From assembly GCF_964063345.1 (NCBI RefSeq), contig NZ_OZ061318.1, positions 2,356,001 to 2,420,000 on the forward strand: a stretch of 64,000 bases of DNA, written 5' to 3'. The DNA comes from Pseudomonas lini. GTDB taxonomy: Bacteria > Pseudomonadota > Gammaproteobacteria > Pseudomonadales > Pseudomonadaceae. A program made the position numbers and the translations under genes. The notes beneath the pieces are model-generated. The model had not been told where the DNA came from, searched no databases, and saw only the letters and a list, made by a program, of their open reading frames with translations. Within the stretch, counting starts at the first letter, position 1. Each line of letters opens with the position of its first letter. This document shows positions 42,722-53,005 of the stretch, piece by piece.

Positions 42722-44371
42722 TCAGAATCCTTGCGGGGTCGACCGAGCCACAATCGCTTCCACATCCAGCCCGCGCGGCAATGTTCCATACACCCGACCG
42801 GCCGAACCGAGGCGACTGACGATGAAAGCATCACTGACCGACGCATTTCCCGCCTCCAGCAACAACTTGGCCTGAAGCCCCAAGGCAATGTCTTCGGTGA
42901 GTTGGCGGGCGCGGTATTGAATGTCGCCGGTGTCCTTGAACGCGGTCTGCAATTGGCTGATGTGCGCCGCCAGACGTTTGTCGCCATGACCGTCGCCCAA
43001 CTCGCTGAACAGCACATCAAGTACGCCCGGCTCTTTCGACAATGCGCGCAATACGTCGAGGCATTGCACGTTGCCGGAACCTTCCCAGGTCGAGTTGACC
43101 GGTGCCTCACGGTACAGCCGCGGCAAGATGCTTTCTTCGACATAACCGGCGCCGCCCATGCATTCGGCAGCCTCGTTGATCATCGCGGGCGCGCGTTTGC
43201 AGATCCAGTACTTGCCCACCGCCGTCACCAGTCGGGCGAATTTCGCTTCGTGGTCGTCATCCAGATGATCCAGCGCCCGGCCCATGCGCAAACTCAAGGC
43301 CAACGCCGCTTCGCTTTCCAGGGCCAGATCGGCCAGTACGTTTTGCATCAAGGGTTGTTCGCTGAGCAACTTGCCACCGACCTTGCGGTGGGCGCAGTGA
43401 TGACTGGCCTGGGTCAGCGCCTGGCGCATCAGCGCGCTGGAGCCGACCATGCAATCGAAACGGGTCACGGCGACCATTTCGATGATGGTCGGAACGCCCC
43501 GGCCCTCTTCTCCGACCATCCAGGCCAGGGCACCACGGAACTCCACCTCACTGGAGGCATTGGACCAGTTGCCGAGTTTGTTCTTCAGCCGCTGTATATA
43601 GAACTGATTGCGCGTGTCGTCCGGGCGATGACGCGGCAGCAGGAAACAGGTCAAGCCTTTGTCGGTCTGGGCCAGGGTCAGGAAGGCGTCGCACATCGGC
43701 GCCGAGCAGAACCACTTGTGGCCCACCAGTTCATACGCCTGACCGGGCCCACTGGCGCCGACCGGATACGCCTTGGTGGTGTTGGCCCGCACGTCGGTGC
43801 CGCCCTGTTTCTCGGTCATGGCCATGCCGATGGTGACCCCGGACTTGTGGGCCATACCGACGTTGCGCGGGTCGTATTCGGTGGCGAGGATTTTCGGCAA
43901 CCATTGTTCGGCCAGATCCGGTTGCAGGCGCATCGCCGGGACGCTGGCGAAGGTCATGGTCAGCGGGCAACCGCTGCCGGCTTCAGCCTGACTGTGCAAA
44001 TAGGTCATGGACGCGCGGGCAACGTGGGCGCCCGGTTGCGGGTCGGTCCAAGGCAAGCCTGTCAGGCCATGCTCCACCGCCGTGCGCATCAACTCGTGGT
44101 AGGCCGGGTGAAATTCCACCAGATCGATGCGATGACCATAGCGGTCATGGCTGACGAACACCGGTTTGTTCTGATTGGCCGCAAACCCCGCCTCCATCAG
44201 CGGCCCGCCGGCCAATGCGCCGTAAGCGTCGATCCGCGACTCGGCCCAACCGGCATCGAAACGCCGCGACCACTCCTGCAAAGGCAGGTCGATGCGATAG
44301 AGGTTGGTGCCGTCCAGCGACGGTGGCTGGTTGGTGACTTCGTGGGTTTCGGCGAACTGATGCAGGTTCAT
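42722..44371 (-). CDS. aidB: AidB-like acyl-CoA dehydrogenase
   Basis: A 549-residue flavoprotein of the AidB branch, longer than usual acyl-CoA dehydrogenases. It contains MTEKQGGTDVRANTT, YELVGHKWFCSAPMCDAFL, NKLGNWSNASSEVEF and the terminal ECMGGAGYVEESILPRLYREAPVNSTWEGSGNVQ. In E. coli AidB belongs to the adaptive response to alkylation; here no DNA-repair neighbour is present. ATG 44371 gives the standard MNLHQFAETHEVTNQPP start. Confidence 0.88.
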   Translation of the reverse strand: MNLHQFAETHEVTNQPPSLDGTNLYRIDLPLQEWSRRFDAGWAESRIDAYGALAGGPLMEAGFAANQNKPVFVSHDRYGHRIDLVEFHPAYHELMRTAVEHGLTGLPWTDPQPGAHVARASMTYLHSQAEAGSGCPLTMTFASVPAMRLQPDLAEQWLPKILATEYDPRNVGMAHKSGVTIGMAMTEKQGGTDVRANTTKAYPVGASGPGQAYELVGHKWFCSAPMCDAFLTLAQTDKGLTCFLLPRHRPDDTRNQFYIQRLKNKLGNWSNASSEVEFRGALAWMVGEEGRGVPTIIEMVAVTRFDCMVGSSALMRQALTQASHHCAHRKVGGKLLSEQPLMQNVLADLALESEAALALSLRMGRALDHLDDDHEAKFARLVTAVGKYWICKRAPAMINEAAECMGGAGYVEESILPRLYREAPVNSTWEGSGNVQCLDVLRALSKEPGVLDVLFSELGDGHGDKRLAAHISQLQTAFKDTGDIQYRARQLTEDIALGLQAKLLLEAGNASVSDAFIVSRLGSAGRVYGTLPRGLDVEAIVARSTPQGF

Positions 44372-44446
44372 GACGGGGCTCCTTTGGTCAGCCAAGGGAC
44401 TTTCAGTTAAGCACCGCCCCGAAGTTGAACAAAGTGGCATATCTGC

Positions 44447-46825
44447 CTAACTGTCGGCGCTTTCGCTTTGCCCTGGACAGAGCACCCGCCGATAGAGCGC
44501 CGCCTGCAAGTCTTCGAATTTCACCGGCTTGCTCAAGTAGTCGACCAAGGTGTCGCTCGGGCAATAGGCCCGGTCCGCGCTCAAGGCAATCATGAACACG
44601 GGTAATTCGGCGCAACCCGGCAAGGCGCGGATTCGGCAGCAGATCGAGACACCGTCCAGTGGCGGCAGCTGACTGTCGAGCAGCACCGCGTCAACGGTTT
44701 CACGCTGCAAGTAATCGAGCGCAGCGAGGCCGCTGTCGGCGGTGCGCACGCGGAACCCAAGCTTGAGCAACATGCCACGCATCACCAATTGATTGATGCT
44801 GTTGTCGTCGACCAGCAACACCGTGCAGTCCTGAGGCAAACGCAGGTGGGAGGTTTGCCGGATAATCGAAGGCGCAGACTCCACCATCGGCAGCACGAAT
44901 TCGACGTCCAGTTGAAAGCGACTGCCGCGCCCCGGTTCCGAGCGGTGGCTCAGGCGCCCGCCGAGCAATTCGACCAGTTGCCGACAAATGGCCAGGCCAA
45001 CGCCCAAACCACCGTATTCACGGGTCATCGAGCCGTCGAGCTGGAAGAAGCGTTGATACAGCGTTGCCTCGTCCAAATCGGTAAAGCCGATGCCGGTATC
45101 GATCACCGCAAAGGACAGTGCCAGTCGATCGGACGCTACCGGCCTGCCCGTTACCCGCAGCGCCAACCCGCCGACACGGGTGAATTTGATTGCGTTATCC
45201 AGCAGGCATTCCAGGCATTGCGTCAGCTTGTCACTGTCGCCATGCAAGCGATCCGGCAACCCCGGTGCAACCTCGACCTTGAAGTCCAGCGACTTGCCCG
45301 ACGCATTGCCATCGAACTGCATGCGCAAGGCCTCGACCACACTGCGCAAACTGAACGTGTCCCGATAAACCTTGAGCTTGCCGGCCTGCAATTCGGTCAG
45401 GGTGAGGATGCCGTTGACCATGCGCATCATGTCCCGCGCCGAACCGGCGGCCGTTTGTTGATATTGCTCCAGTTCCGGGTTCATCTCGACGGTCTGCATC
45501 AACTCCAGCGAACCGATTACACCGTTCATGGGCGTGCGCAGTTCGTGGGTCAGGGTGGCGAGGAATTCATCCTTGAGCTTGTTACTGTGAGCCAATTGCT
45601 GGTTCAGCACTTCGAGCTTCTGGCCGGCATCGAACAGCGTCTGAGCCTGTTGCTCGCGCATGGCATTGATGCGGTCGGCCAGGGCCAGGGACAGCAGTGC
45701 CACTTCGATCGCCGAACCGATCTGGCTGGCGTACATGGTGAGGAATACGTTGGGCAAGTAACCCAACACCATCAGGGTGTTGACGATGCCACCGAGCAGG
45801 AACGCCGACCAGGCAATGATGAAATACCGCGCGACCCGCAGGCCGCGCCACCAGGCGAAAATCCCGGCGGCGAATATCACCACGGTAAAGACCAGCGCCA
45901 GCAGCGTCGCCAGACGCAGGGCCAGGGCGTAACTGGTCATCAATGACAACCCGACCACCACCGCACTGAATGCAATCAACACCAGCAGCAAACGGTCGAG
46001 CCAGCGACTGAGGGTCGCCGTCCGCAAAAAGCTTCGGGCGAACTGGCTGCCGAACAACCCTGAACAACCGATGAAGAACGGCGTCGCGGCGTTGGCCCAC
46101 CACGGATTGTTCGGCCAGAAATACTCCACGGCCGCGCCATTCACCGACAGCTGGTACAAGCCAAACGAGGCGATATAAACGATGTAATAGAGATAGCTGG
46201 TGTCGCGCACGCTGAGGAAGATGAACAGGTTGTAGACCAGCATCCCCAGCAACACCCCGTAAATCAGCCCCAGCACATAGAGCCGCACCGGCTGCTCTTC
46301 AAGGTAAGCGGTGCTTGACCACAAGGTGACGGGCGCCTGAACCGACCCTTCGCTTTGCAGGCGCAGGTACACGGTTTGCGCCTGCCCAGGCGCAAAGTTC
46401 AGATCGAACAGATAGTTGTTCTGGCGGATCTGGCGAGTGGCGAACGGCAACGCATCGCCAGTCTGTCGGACCAATTGATAGTCACCGCCAGCATCGGCCA
46501 AGTACAGATCAAGATGATCGAGGGGCGGATAGGCCAGCTCCAGCAACCAGGACCGTTGTGCCGCCGGGTTGGTCGGATGGTACTGCAGATCGATTTTCAG
46601 CCAGAACGCTGACCGCGAATAACCGGCGTTGAGGGTGGCTTTATCGTGGGGCTTGAACTGCCCGGCCGCCGCTTGCGCACGGACATCGGCGATAGTCGCC
46701 TGACCGCCCGCGTCTTCATAAACCTGCATCGTTCGGCCCAGGGGAAGGCTCTGGGTGAACTCGTCGAATTCGACGGCGCTCGCCAGGAGGGGCAAGCACA
46801 ACAGCAACATCAGCAAATAGCGCAT
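44447..46825 (-). CDS. ladS: Hybrid sensor kinase LadS
   Basis: A 792-residue membrane hybrid kinase (LadS of P. aeruginosa is 795). Order: signal peptide 1-17; 7TMR-DISMED2 sensor about 25-170; seven-helix 7TMR-DISM about 180-385; coiled coil to about 420; HisKA with His427 in THELRTP; HATPase with N-box DNAIKF (543-548), DTGIGF and GGLGVGLAI; C-terminal receiver 668-785 with acceptor Asp717 in LLDSQLP. LadS acts with GacS/GacA on RsmY/Z RNAs and favours sessile growth. The adjacent thiD-thiE-hemL order is the same as in P. aeruginosa. Confidence 0.92.
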   Translation of the reverse strand: MRYLLMLLLCLPLLASAVEFDEFTQSLPLGRTMQVYEDAGGQATIADVRAQAAAGQFKPHDKATLNAGYSRSAFWLKIDLQYHPTNPAAQRSWLLELAYPPLDHLDLYLADAGGDYQLVRQTGDALPFATRQIRQNNYLFDLNFAPGQAQTVYLRLQSEGSVQAPVTLWSSTAYLEEQPVRLYVLGLIYGVLLGMLVYNLFIFLSVRDTSYLYYIVYIASFGLYQLSVNGAAVEYFWPNNPWWANAATPFFIGCSGLFGSQFARSFLRTATLSRWLDRLLLVLIAFSAVVVGLSLMTSYALALRLATLLALVFTVVIFAAGIFAWWRGLRVARYFIIAWSAFLLGGIVNTLMVLGYLPNVFLTMYASQIGSAIEVALLSLALADRINAMREQQAQTLFDAGQKLEVLNQQLAHSNKLKDEFLATLTHELRTPMNGVIGSLELMQTVEMNPELEQYQQTAAGSARDMMRMVNGILTLTELQAGKLKVYRDTFSLRSVVEALRMQFDGNASGKSLDFKVEVAPGLPDRLHGDSDKLTQCLECLLDNAIKFTRVGGLALRVTGRPVASDRLALSFAVIDTGIGFTDLDEATLYQRFFQLDGSMTREYGGLGVGLAICRQLVELLGGRLSHRSEPGRGSRFQLDVEFVLPMVESAPSIIRQTSHLRLPQDCTVLLVDDNSINQLVMRGMLLKLGFRVRTADSGLAALDYLQRETVDAVLLDSQLPPLDGVSICCRIRALPGCAELPVFMIALSADRAYCPSDTLVDYLSKPVKFEDLQAALYRRVLCPGQSESADS

Positions 46826-46993
46826 TTAAGCCCCAGCGTGGCCTGTCCGGTTCTGTCAGGAAGCCCCCCATTCCTTTTGAGTAGACGTAAACCGGTATTA
46901 CCTGTTATTGGTTTGGATCCACTCTAGCATAGCCGTTGATGGCCATTGAGCACCATAGAAATTTTTCCTACAAAGGCTCTAGAACAAGCGTTC

Positions 46994-47019
46994 CAGCTCT
47001 ATATATTGAGTTAGAGCTG
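46994..47019. promoter_or_regulatory. Inverted repeat between ladS and thiD
   Basis: CAGCTCTA and TAGAGCTG form an 8-bp perfect inverted repeat with a 10-bp spacer, in the divergent ladS-thiD gap. It has no U-tract. It could be an operator. The remaining sequence of 46826-47253 holds only the REP doublet at 47065-47188. Confidence 0.35.
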
Positions 47020-47064
47020 TTGGCTTGGTCAGGTTGTGACAATGCCCCAGTGCATAGAGATTCC

Positions 47065-47188
47065 TGTGGCGAGGGAGCTTGCTCCCGCTGGGCTGCGTAG
47101 CGGCCCCAAAACAGGCAGTCGGCTACATATAGCATCGCCTGACTGACGACTGCTTCGCAGCCGAACGGGAGCAAGCCCCCTCGCCACA
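47065..47188. repeat. REP doublet, GGCGAGGG-type family
   Basis: TGTGGCGAGGGAGCTTGCTC and the inverted GAGCAAGCCCCCTCGCCACA, upstream of thiD. Confidence 0.88.
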
Positions 47189-47253
47189 ATGTATCGGCCG
47201 CGATGGCCGCCACAACACCCGAAAAAATATGTTTGGTGGTAAGCTCGCGCACC

Positions 47254-48051
47254 ATGAATATCTACAGCTCTCGCCCCGTTGTCCTCTGTCTCTCCGGCCA
47301 CGACCCAAGTGGTGGCGCCGGCTTGCAGGCAGATATCGAAGCCCTGCTCGCTCAGGGTTGTCATGCGGCTCCGGCCGTCACCGCCCTGACTGTGCAAGAC
47401 ACCGTCAACGTCACTGACTTCCGCGTTCTCGATCGCGAGTGGGTGCTGGCCCAGGCCAACGCCGTGCTCAACGACTGCGAAGTCGCCGCCGTCAAACTGG
47501 GCATGCTCGGTTCCCTGGAAATGGTCGACACCGTGGTCGAACTGCTTTCAGCGCACCCGCATTTGCCGGTGGTCTGCGACCCGGTGCTGCGCGCCGGCGG
47601 CGGTGGACGACTGGGCAAGGACGAAGTCGGCTACGCCATGCGCGAACGCCTGTTGCCACTGTCGATCATTGCCACCCCCAACCTTCCCGAAGCCCGGATT
47701 CTCGCCGAACTGCCCGAAGGCACTGCGGACGAGTGCGCTGAAAAACTCCTGCCGTTCGTCAAACACGTGCTGATCACCGGCGGTCATGGCGACGAACACG
47801 AAATACACAATCGCCTGTACAGCCGCGACGGTCGCCGCGAAACCTTTACCTGCCAGCGCCTGCCCGGCAGCTATCACGGTTCCGGTTGCACGCTGGCCAG
47901 CGCCCTCGCCGGTCGCCTGGCCCAGGGTGAGCACCTCGTCAGTGCCGTACAGAGCGCGCTTGACTACACTTGGCGCACCTTGCGTGATGCGGAGCAGCTG
48001 GGCAAAGGCCAGTTCGTGCCGCGCCGCTTGCCACTGGACTTCTGTTCGTAA
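47254..48051 (+). CDS. thiD: HMP/HMP-phosphate kinase ThiD
   Basis: A 265-residue ribokinase-fold enzyme that phosphorylates 4-amino-5-hydroxymethyl-2-methylpyrimidine (phosphate) in thiamine synthesis. Motifs: LSGHDPSGGAGLQADIEAL, AVTALTVQDT, VCDPVLRAGGG, TPNLPEA and GSGCTLASALAG (catalytic region). ATG 47254 lacks a TPP-riboswitch-like leader. It is the first gene of a thiD-thiE-hemL run. Confidence 0.94.
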   Translation: MNIYSSRPVVLCLSGHDPSGGAGLQADIEALLAQGCHAAPAVTALTVQDTVNVTDFRVLDREWVLAQANAVLNDCEVAAVKLGMLGSLEMVDTVVELLSAHPHLPVVCDPVLRAGGGGRLGKDEVGYAMRERLLPLSIIATPNLPEARILAELPEGTADECAEKLLPFVKHVLITGGHGDEHEIHNRLYSRDGRRETFTCQRLPGSYHGSGCTLASALAGRLAQGEHLVSAVQSALDYTWRTLRDAEQLGKGQFVPRRLPLDFCS

Positions 48052-48083
48052 TTTTCTATGCGTGAAGCGCAGAGGCTTGTCCG

Positions 48084-48707
48084 ATGAAACTACGTGGCCT
48101 GTACGCCATTACCGACAGCCAGTTACTGGCCGGTAAATTTCTTTCGTATGTAAAAGCGGCGCTGGACGGCGGCGTTACTCTGCTGCAATACCGCGACAAA
48201 AGTAGTGATGAGGCCCGGCGTCTGCGCGAGGCCGAATCCCTGCGCAGCTTGTGCGAACTCTACAAGACCCAGCTGATCATCAACGATGACTACGAACTGG
48301 CTGCACGCCTTGGTGTCGGTTTGCACCTTGGCCAGACCGATGGCCCGCTGATGCCGGTTCGCGCACTGCTCGGTCGCCAGGCAATTATCGGTTCGACCTG
48401 CCACGCGCAACTCGAACTCGCCGAACAAGCCGCCAAAGAAGGCGCCAGCTACGTCGCCTTCGGCCGCTTCTTCAACTCCAACACCAAGCCCGGCGCACCG
48501 GCCTGCAGCCTCGATCTGCTCGATCAGGCCCGCGGCAAACTGCATCTACCGATCTGCGCGATCGGCGGCATCACTCTGGACAACGCTGCGCCACTGGTGG
48601 CCCACGGGGTCGATCTGCTGGCGGTGGTGCATGGCCTGTTTGGCGCCGAGAGCACGGCTGAAGTAACGCGCCGTGCCCGCGCCTTTAACGAATTATTCAA
48701 ATCCTGA
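48084..48707 (+). CDS. thiE: Thiamine-phosphate synthase ThiE
   Basis: A 207-residue TIM-barrel enzyme that joins HMP pyrophosphate and thiazole phosphate to thiamine phosphate. Motifs: [67 protein letters not shown] and CAIGGIT. Starts 32 bp after thiD. Confidence 0.95.
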   Translation: MKLRGLYAITDSQLLAGKFLSYVKAALDGGVTLLQYRDKSSDEARRLREAESLRSLCELYKTQLIINDDYELAARLGVGLHLGQTDGPLMPVRALLGRQAIIGSTCHAQLELAEQAAKEGASYVAFGRFFNSNTKPGAPACSLDLLDQARGKLHLPICAIGGITLDNAAPLVAHGVDLLAVVHGLFGAESTAEVTRRARAFNELFKS

Positions 48708-48725
48708 TTTTCTGAGAGCCCGATC

Positions 48726-50009
48726 ATGTCTCGTTCCGAAACCCTGTTTGCCAATGCCCAGAAACACATTCCCGGAGGCGTGAACTCGCCTGTTCGTGCG
48801 TTCAAGAGCGTTGGCGGCACGCCACTGTTCTTCAAACACGCCGAAGGCGCCTACGTCACCGACGAAGACGACAAGCGCTATGTGGATTATGTCGGTTCCT
48901 GGGGGCCGATGATTCTCGGTCACAGCCATCCGGACGTGCTGGACGCGGTGCGCAAACAGCTGGAACACGGCCTGTCCTACGGCGCCCCGACCGCGATGGA
49001 AACCGAGATGGCCGATCTGGTCTGCTCGATCGTGCCGTCGATGGAAATGGTGCGCATGGTCAGCTCCGGTACCGAAGCGACCATGAGTGCCATCCGTCTG
49101 GCCCGTGGCTTCACCGGCCGTGACAGCATCATCAAATTCGAAGGCTGCTACCACGGCCACTCCGACAGCCTGCTGGTCAAGGCCGGTTCCGGCGCCCTGA
49201 CCCAAGGCGTGCCGAGTTCGGCCGGTGTACCGGCGGCGTTCGCCAAACACACCCTGACGCTGCCGTTCAACGACATCGACGCGGTGGAAACCATGCTCGC
49301 CGAAGTCGGCCAGGAAGTGGCCTGCATCATTGTCGAGCCAGTGGCCGGCAACATGAACTGCGTACCACCGGCACCGGGCTTCCTCGAAGGCCTGCGGACC
49401 CTGTGCGACAAACACGGCGTGGTGCTGATTTTCGACGAAGTGATGACCGGTTTCCGCGTCGCCCTCGGTGGTGCCCAAGCCCACTACGGCGTCACGCCGG
49501 ACCTGAGCACCTTCGGCAAGATCATTGGTGGCGGCATGCCGGTTGGCTGCTTCGGCGGCAAACGCAAGATCATGGAGCAAATCGCGCCACTGGGGCCGGT
49601 CTACCAGGCGGGTACGTTGTCGGGTAACCCGCTGGCGATGGCGGCTGGCCTGACCACTCTGCGCCTGATCAGTCGTCCTGGTTTCCACGCCGAGCTGAGC
49701 GACTACACCAGCCGTCTGCTCGATGGCCTGCAGCAGCGCGCCGATGCCGCCGGCATTCCGTTCGTGACCACTCAGGCCGGTGGCATGTTCGGCCTGTACT
49801 TCAGCGGTGCCGACGACATCGTGACCTTCGATGACGTGATGGCCAGTGATGCCGGCCTGTTCGGGCGTTTCTTCCACCTGATGCTGGAAGGTGGCGTGTA
49901 CCTGGCGCCAAGCGCCTTCGAAGCCGGTTTCACCTCGATCGCCCACGGCGAAACAGAATTGAAACTGACGCTGGACGCCGCCGAGCGTGCATTCGCCGCA
50001 CTAAAATAA
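48726..50009 (+). CDS. hemL: Glutamate-1-semialdehyde 2,1-aminomutase
   Basis: A 427-residue PLP enzyme that converts glutamate-1-semialdehyde into 5-aminolevulinate, the C5 route of haem synthesis. Motifs: [42 protein letters not shown] and the PLP-Lys region [11 protein letters not shown]. Begins 18 bp after thiE and ends before a strong hairpin. Thiamine and haem genes are neighbours in this order across Pseudomonas. Confidence 0.97.
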   Translation: MSRSETLFANAQKHIPGGVNSPVRAFKSVGGTPLFFKHAEGAYVTDEDDKRYVDYVGSWGPMILGHSHPDVLDAVRKQLEHGLSYGAPTAMETEMADLVCSIVPSMEMVRMVSSGTEATMSAIRLARGFTGRDSIIKFEGCYHGHSDSLLVKAGSGALTQGVPSSAGVPAAFAKHTLTLPFNDIDAVETMLAEVGQEVACIIVEPVAGNMNCVPPAPGFLEGLRTLCDKHGVVLIFDEVMTGFRVALGGAQAHYGVTPDLSTFGKIIGGGMPVGCFGGKRKIMEQIAPLGPVYQAGTLSGNPLAMAAGLTTLRLISRPGFHAELSDYTSRLLDGLQQRADAAGIPFVTTQAGGMFGLYFSGADDIVTFDDVMASDAGLFGRFFHLMLEGGVYLAPSAFEAGFTSIAHGETELKLTLDAAERAFAALK

Positions 50010-50018
50010 AGCTGCAAC

Positions 50019-50046
50019 GCTGACGTTGGCGATTGCCAGCGTCAGC
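50019..50046 (+). terminator. Hairpin terminator after hemL
   Basis: GCTGACGTTGGC-GATT-GCCAGCGTCAGC, a 12-bp stem with one G-U pair, followed by only a short T run (TTTC). Probably ends the thiD-thiE-hemL transcript. Confidence 0.65.
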
Positions 50047-50144
50047 TTTCACCTACATTCGCGTCCTTTTTCCTACTCATCTGCTAATAATCTGCGCAAA
50101 GTGGGCGATATATTCCCCGCGCAGCAGAAAAACGAGTAAAGACT

Positions 50145-50174
50145 TTGTAAGGTTGGTCCTGCTTATTTCATAAT
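50145..50174 (+). promoter_or_regulatory. Sigma-70-like promoter for the Sel1-repeat gene
   Basis: TTGTAA (50145-50150), 18-bp spacer, CATAAT (50169-50174), 60 bp before the gene start. Confidence 0.4.
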
Positions 50175-50233
50175 GCGCGCTTATTGGATCCCCTCGATGG
50201 GTCCACGCGCCCCTCAGAGGTAAGTCGATTCCC

Positions 50234-50788
50234 ATGAACCGCACCGGCCGCACCCTTGCACTGGGCTGCCTGTTGCTCCTTCAGCCCCTGCTCGCGCTCG
50301 CACAAGCAGGCGGCAACTCGTTGTTGATCCCGGCGATGGGTCGCTGCACCCTCAATACTCAGCCGCAAGACCTGACGCAAGCGCTCGCCGCCTGTCAGAA
50401 AGCGTCGGATGAAGGGGATGCGCAAGCGCAATACGAGTTGGGTGAGTTCTACTACGACGGCAAAAACGCGCCGCGCGACCTCAATCAAGCCCTGAGCTAC
50501 TTCGAAAAGGCCTCGCTGCAAGGCCACGCCCAGGCGCAATTCAAACTCGGCACCATGTTCTTCCACGGCGAAGGCGTGCCGGCCAATAACGTTCAGGCGT
50601 ATATCGTGCTGAAAATGGCCGCGGTCAACGGTGCCGAAGAGGCGCTGGACACCGCCGACGAAGTCGCCGAGAAAATGCCCCGCGAAGATCTGGAAGTCGC
50701 TACCCAGGTGCTGGGGCAAATTTTCCGTAAATACCTGATGGAATTGCAGAGCGCCGATGGGCGTACGCCGTTTTCGCCACTGCCCTGA
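50234..50788 (+). CDS. Secreted Sel1-repeat protein
   Basis: A 184-residue protein with a signal peptide (cut probably after ALA near residue 23) and two or three Sel1/TPR-like repeats, e.g. DAQAQYELGEFYYDGKNAPRD and HAQAQFKLGTMFFHGEGVPAN. Sel1 proteins are periplasmic or envelope scaffolds. It follows hemL as in P. aeruginosa. Function is unknown. Confidence 0.85.
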   Translation: MNRTGRTLALGCLLLLQPLLALAQAGGNSLLIPAMGRCTLNTQPQDLTQALAACQKASDEGDAQAQYELGEFYYDGKNAPRDLNQALSYFEKASLQGHAQAQFKLGTMFFHGEGVPANNVQAYIVLKMAAVNGAEEALDTADEVAEKMPREDLEVATQVLGQIFRKYLMELQSADGRTPFSPLP

Positions 50789-50813
50789 GCTCGCTGATCG
50801 CAAGGGAGCTTGT

Positions 50814-50946
50814 TGTGGCGAGGGAGCTTGCTCCCGCTCGGCTGCGCAGCAGTCGTAAAGTCAGCACACGCGGTCTGCCTGGAAGTTAGCGGCGGCTGAT
50901 TTCAGGGCCGCTTCGCAGCCCAACGGGAGCAAGCTCCCTCGCCACA
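50814..50946. repeat. REP doublet, GGCGAGGG-type family
   Basis: TGTGGCGAGGGAGCTTGCTC and inverted GAGCAAGCTCCCTCGCCACA with CGGCTGCGCAGCAG inside, between the Sel1 and DUF1820 genes. Confidence 0.92.
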
Positions 50947-51009
50947 ACAAGCATCAGCCACAAGCATCACTAGCCACAAAAAGCCGTTCTCACCTCAAAG
51001 ACCTGCTTC

Positions 51010-51339
51010 CTACTTCTCAGGCATCGGCATCGGAAACGGCATGACATTGCCGACCGCGCCACGGGCTTCGCTGATTTTCGGCGTGCCCAGGCGCTCGACC
51101 TCGTCGATGCGCACGATCGAATGCATCGGCACAAAACTGCGCACAACGCCTTCGAACTGAGCCTTGAGCTTCTCTTCGCTCGGATCGACGACCACTTGCG
51201 TGCGCTCGCCAAAGACGAACTCTTCCACTTCCAGGAAGCCCCACAAATCACTTTGATAGATCTGCTTGGCGTACATTTCGTACACCTGGCCCTGATTGAG
51301 GAAAATCACCTTGTAGATTGGAGCTTCACGTTTGGTCAT
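51010..51339 (-). CDS. DUF1820 protein
   Basis: A 109-residue protein: APIYKVIFLNQGQVYEMYAKQIYQSDLWGFLEVEEF and VPMHSIVRIDEVERLG match the DUF1820 family, common in Pseudomonas and relatives and of unknown function. Soluble, no signal peptide. It is divergent from miaB, sharing a 134-bp control region. Confidence 0.88.
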   Translation of the reverse strand: MTKREAPIYKVIFLNQGQVYEMYAKQIYQSDLWGFLEVEEFVFGERTQVVVDPSEEKLKAQFEGVVRSFVPMHSIVRIDEVERLGTPKISEARGAVGNVMPFPMPMPEK

Positions 51340-51433
51340 GGTGGGCGGGTAACACATCGGGGATAAAAATGAGGGCGCGAACTATAGCATAGCCGCCGGA
51401 CGCGCAACGGTAGGAACCTTGGTGCATGTTCCC

Positions 51434-51439
51434 TATAAT
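51434..51439 (+). promoter_or_regulatory. -10 element for miaB
   Basis: TATAAT, 34 bp before the miaB start. The matching -35 region (TAGGAA at 51411-51416) is weak. Confidence 0.4.
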
Positions 51440-51473
51440 GCGCGGTTCTTTGAATCACGTGATGACTCTGTCC

Positions 51474-52802
51474 ATGGCCAAGAAGCTTTACATCGAAACC
51501 CACGGTTGCCAGATGAACGAGTACGACAGCTCGCGCATGGTCGATCTGCTGGGCGAACATCAGGCCCTGGAAGTCACCGCTCGCGCTGAAGACGCCGACG
51601 TGATCCTGCTCAACACCTGCTCGATCCGCGAACGCGCCCAGGACCGGGTGTATTCCCAGCTGGGCCGCTGGCGCGAATTGAAGCTGGCCAACCCGGACAT
51701 GGTCATCGCCGTCGGCGGTTGCGTGGCCAGCCAGGAGGGCGCGGCCATCCGTGATCGCGCTCCGTACGTGGACGTGGTATTCGGCCCGCAGACCCTGCAC
51801 CGCCTGCCGGAAATGATCGACGCCGCGCGCCTGACCAAGCTGCCGCAAGTCGACGTCTCGTTCCCGGAAATCGAAAAATTCGACCACCTGCCCGAGCCGC
51901 GCATCGATGGGCCGAGCGCCTATGTGTCGGTCATGGAAGGCTGCAGCAAGTACTGCACCTTCTGCGTGGTGCCTTATACGCGCGGTGAAGAAGTCAGCCG
52001 GCCGTTCGACGACGTGATTGCCGAGATCATTCACCTGGCCGAAAACGGCGTGCGCGAAGTGACCTTGCTGGGGCAGAACGTCAACGGTTATCGCGGCACC
52101 ACTCACGATGGTCGCCTGGCCGATCTGGCTGAACTGATCCGCGTAGTGGCGGCTGTCGATGGCATCGACCGGATTCGCTACACCACTTCGCACCCACTGG
52201 AATTCTCCGACAGCCTGATCCAGGCCCACGCGGACGTACCGGAATTGGTGAAACACCTGCATTTGCCGGTGCAATCGGGTTCCGACCGGATCCTCGCGGC
52301 GATGAAGCGCAACCACACCGCACTGGAGTACAAATCCAAACTGCGCAAGTTGCGGGCCGCCGTGCCGGGAATCTGCATCAGTTCAGATTTTATCGTTGGC
52401 TTCCCGGGCGAAACCGAGAAAGACTTCGAGCAGACCATGAAGCTGATCGAAGACGTCGGTTTCGACTTCTCCTACTCGTTCGTTTATAGCCAGCGCCCGG
52501 GCACTCCGGCCGCTGATCTGGCTGACGAAACGCCGGAAGAACTGAAAAAAGAACGCCTTAACGCCCTGCAGCATCGCCTGAACCAGCAAGGTTTTGAGAT
52601 CAGCCGACAAATGGTGGGCTCCATTCAGCGGATTCTGGTAACCGATTATTCGAAAAAAGACCCCGGCGAACTGCAAGGCCGGACCGAGAATAATCGTATC
52701 GTCAACTTCCGTTGCGACAATCCGACCCTGATCGGCCAGTTCGCCGACGTGCACATCGATGCCGCACAACCGCACTCGCTGCGGGGCTCGCTGATCCCAT
52801 AA
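51474..52802 (+). CDS. miaB: tRNA-2-methylthio-N6-isopentenyladenosine synthase MiaB
   Basis: A 442-residue radical-SAM methylthiotransferase that adds the methylthio group to A37 of tRNAs. N-terminal cluster Cys residues lie in [17 protein letters not shown] and [10 protein letters not shown]; the radical-SAM motif is [15 protein letters not shown]; a TRAM domain is at the C-terminus. ATG 51474 matches [15 protein letters not shown]. It heads the miaB-ybeZ-ybeY-corC-lnt block. Confidence 0.97.
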   Translation: MAKKLYIETHGCQMNEYDSSRMVDLLGEHQALEVTARAEDADVILLNTCSIRERAQDRVYSQLGRWRELKLANPDMVIAVGGCVASQEGAAIRDRAPYVDVVFGPQTLHRLPEMIDAARLTKLPQVDVSFPEIEKFDHLPEPRIDGPSAYVSVMEGCSKYCTFCVVPYTRGEEVSRPFDDVIAEIIHLAENGVREVTLLGQNVNGYRGTTHDGRLADLAELIRVVAAVDGIDRIRYTTSHPLEFSDSLIQAHADVPELVKHLHLPVQSGSDRILAAMKRNHTALEYKSKLRKLRAAVPGICISSDFIVGFPGETEKDFEQTMKLIEDVGFDFSYSFVYSQRPGTPAADLADETPEELKKERLNALQHRLNQQGFEISRQMVGSIQRILVTDYSKKDPGELQGRTENNRIVNFRCDNPTLIGQFADVHIDAAQPHSLRGSLIP

Positions 52803-52813
52803 CACCTCGTCAC

Positions 52814-52906
52814 CTGTGGGAGCCGGGCTTGCCCGCGATGGCTACACCGCGGTCCGTCGGACAAACCGCGTTATCGTTCATCGCGGGCAAGCCCGGCTCC
52901 CACAGG
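52814..52906. repeat. REP doublet between miaB and ybeZ
   Basis: TGTGGGAGCCGGGCTTGCCCGCGATG and its inverted partner. The extra C (AGCCGGG) is in both arms. It splits an otherwise compact operon. Confidence 0.9.
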
Positions 52907-53005
52907 GACGGTGACTGACTTTGCGATATTTAAGAGCTTTCGCACCCAGGCGACTGGCGCTATCCTTGATTCATCATAATTGCCCCAGGGCGGCTAAATA
53001 CGACC

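Noticed and set aside
42518..44410. 630-codon plus-strand frame opposite the AidB-like gene
   Set aside because: Composition is His/Gln/Arg-rich with no domains, and the minus strand encodes a clear acyl-CoA dehydrogenase.
46826..47253. TPP riboswitch upstream of thiD
   Set aside because: The THI-box sequence is not present; the gap holds a REP doublet and an inverted repeat.
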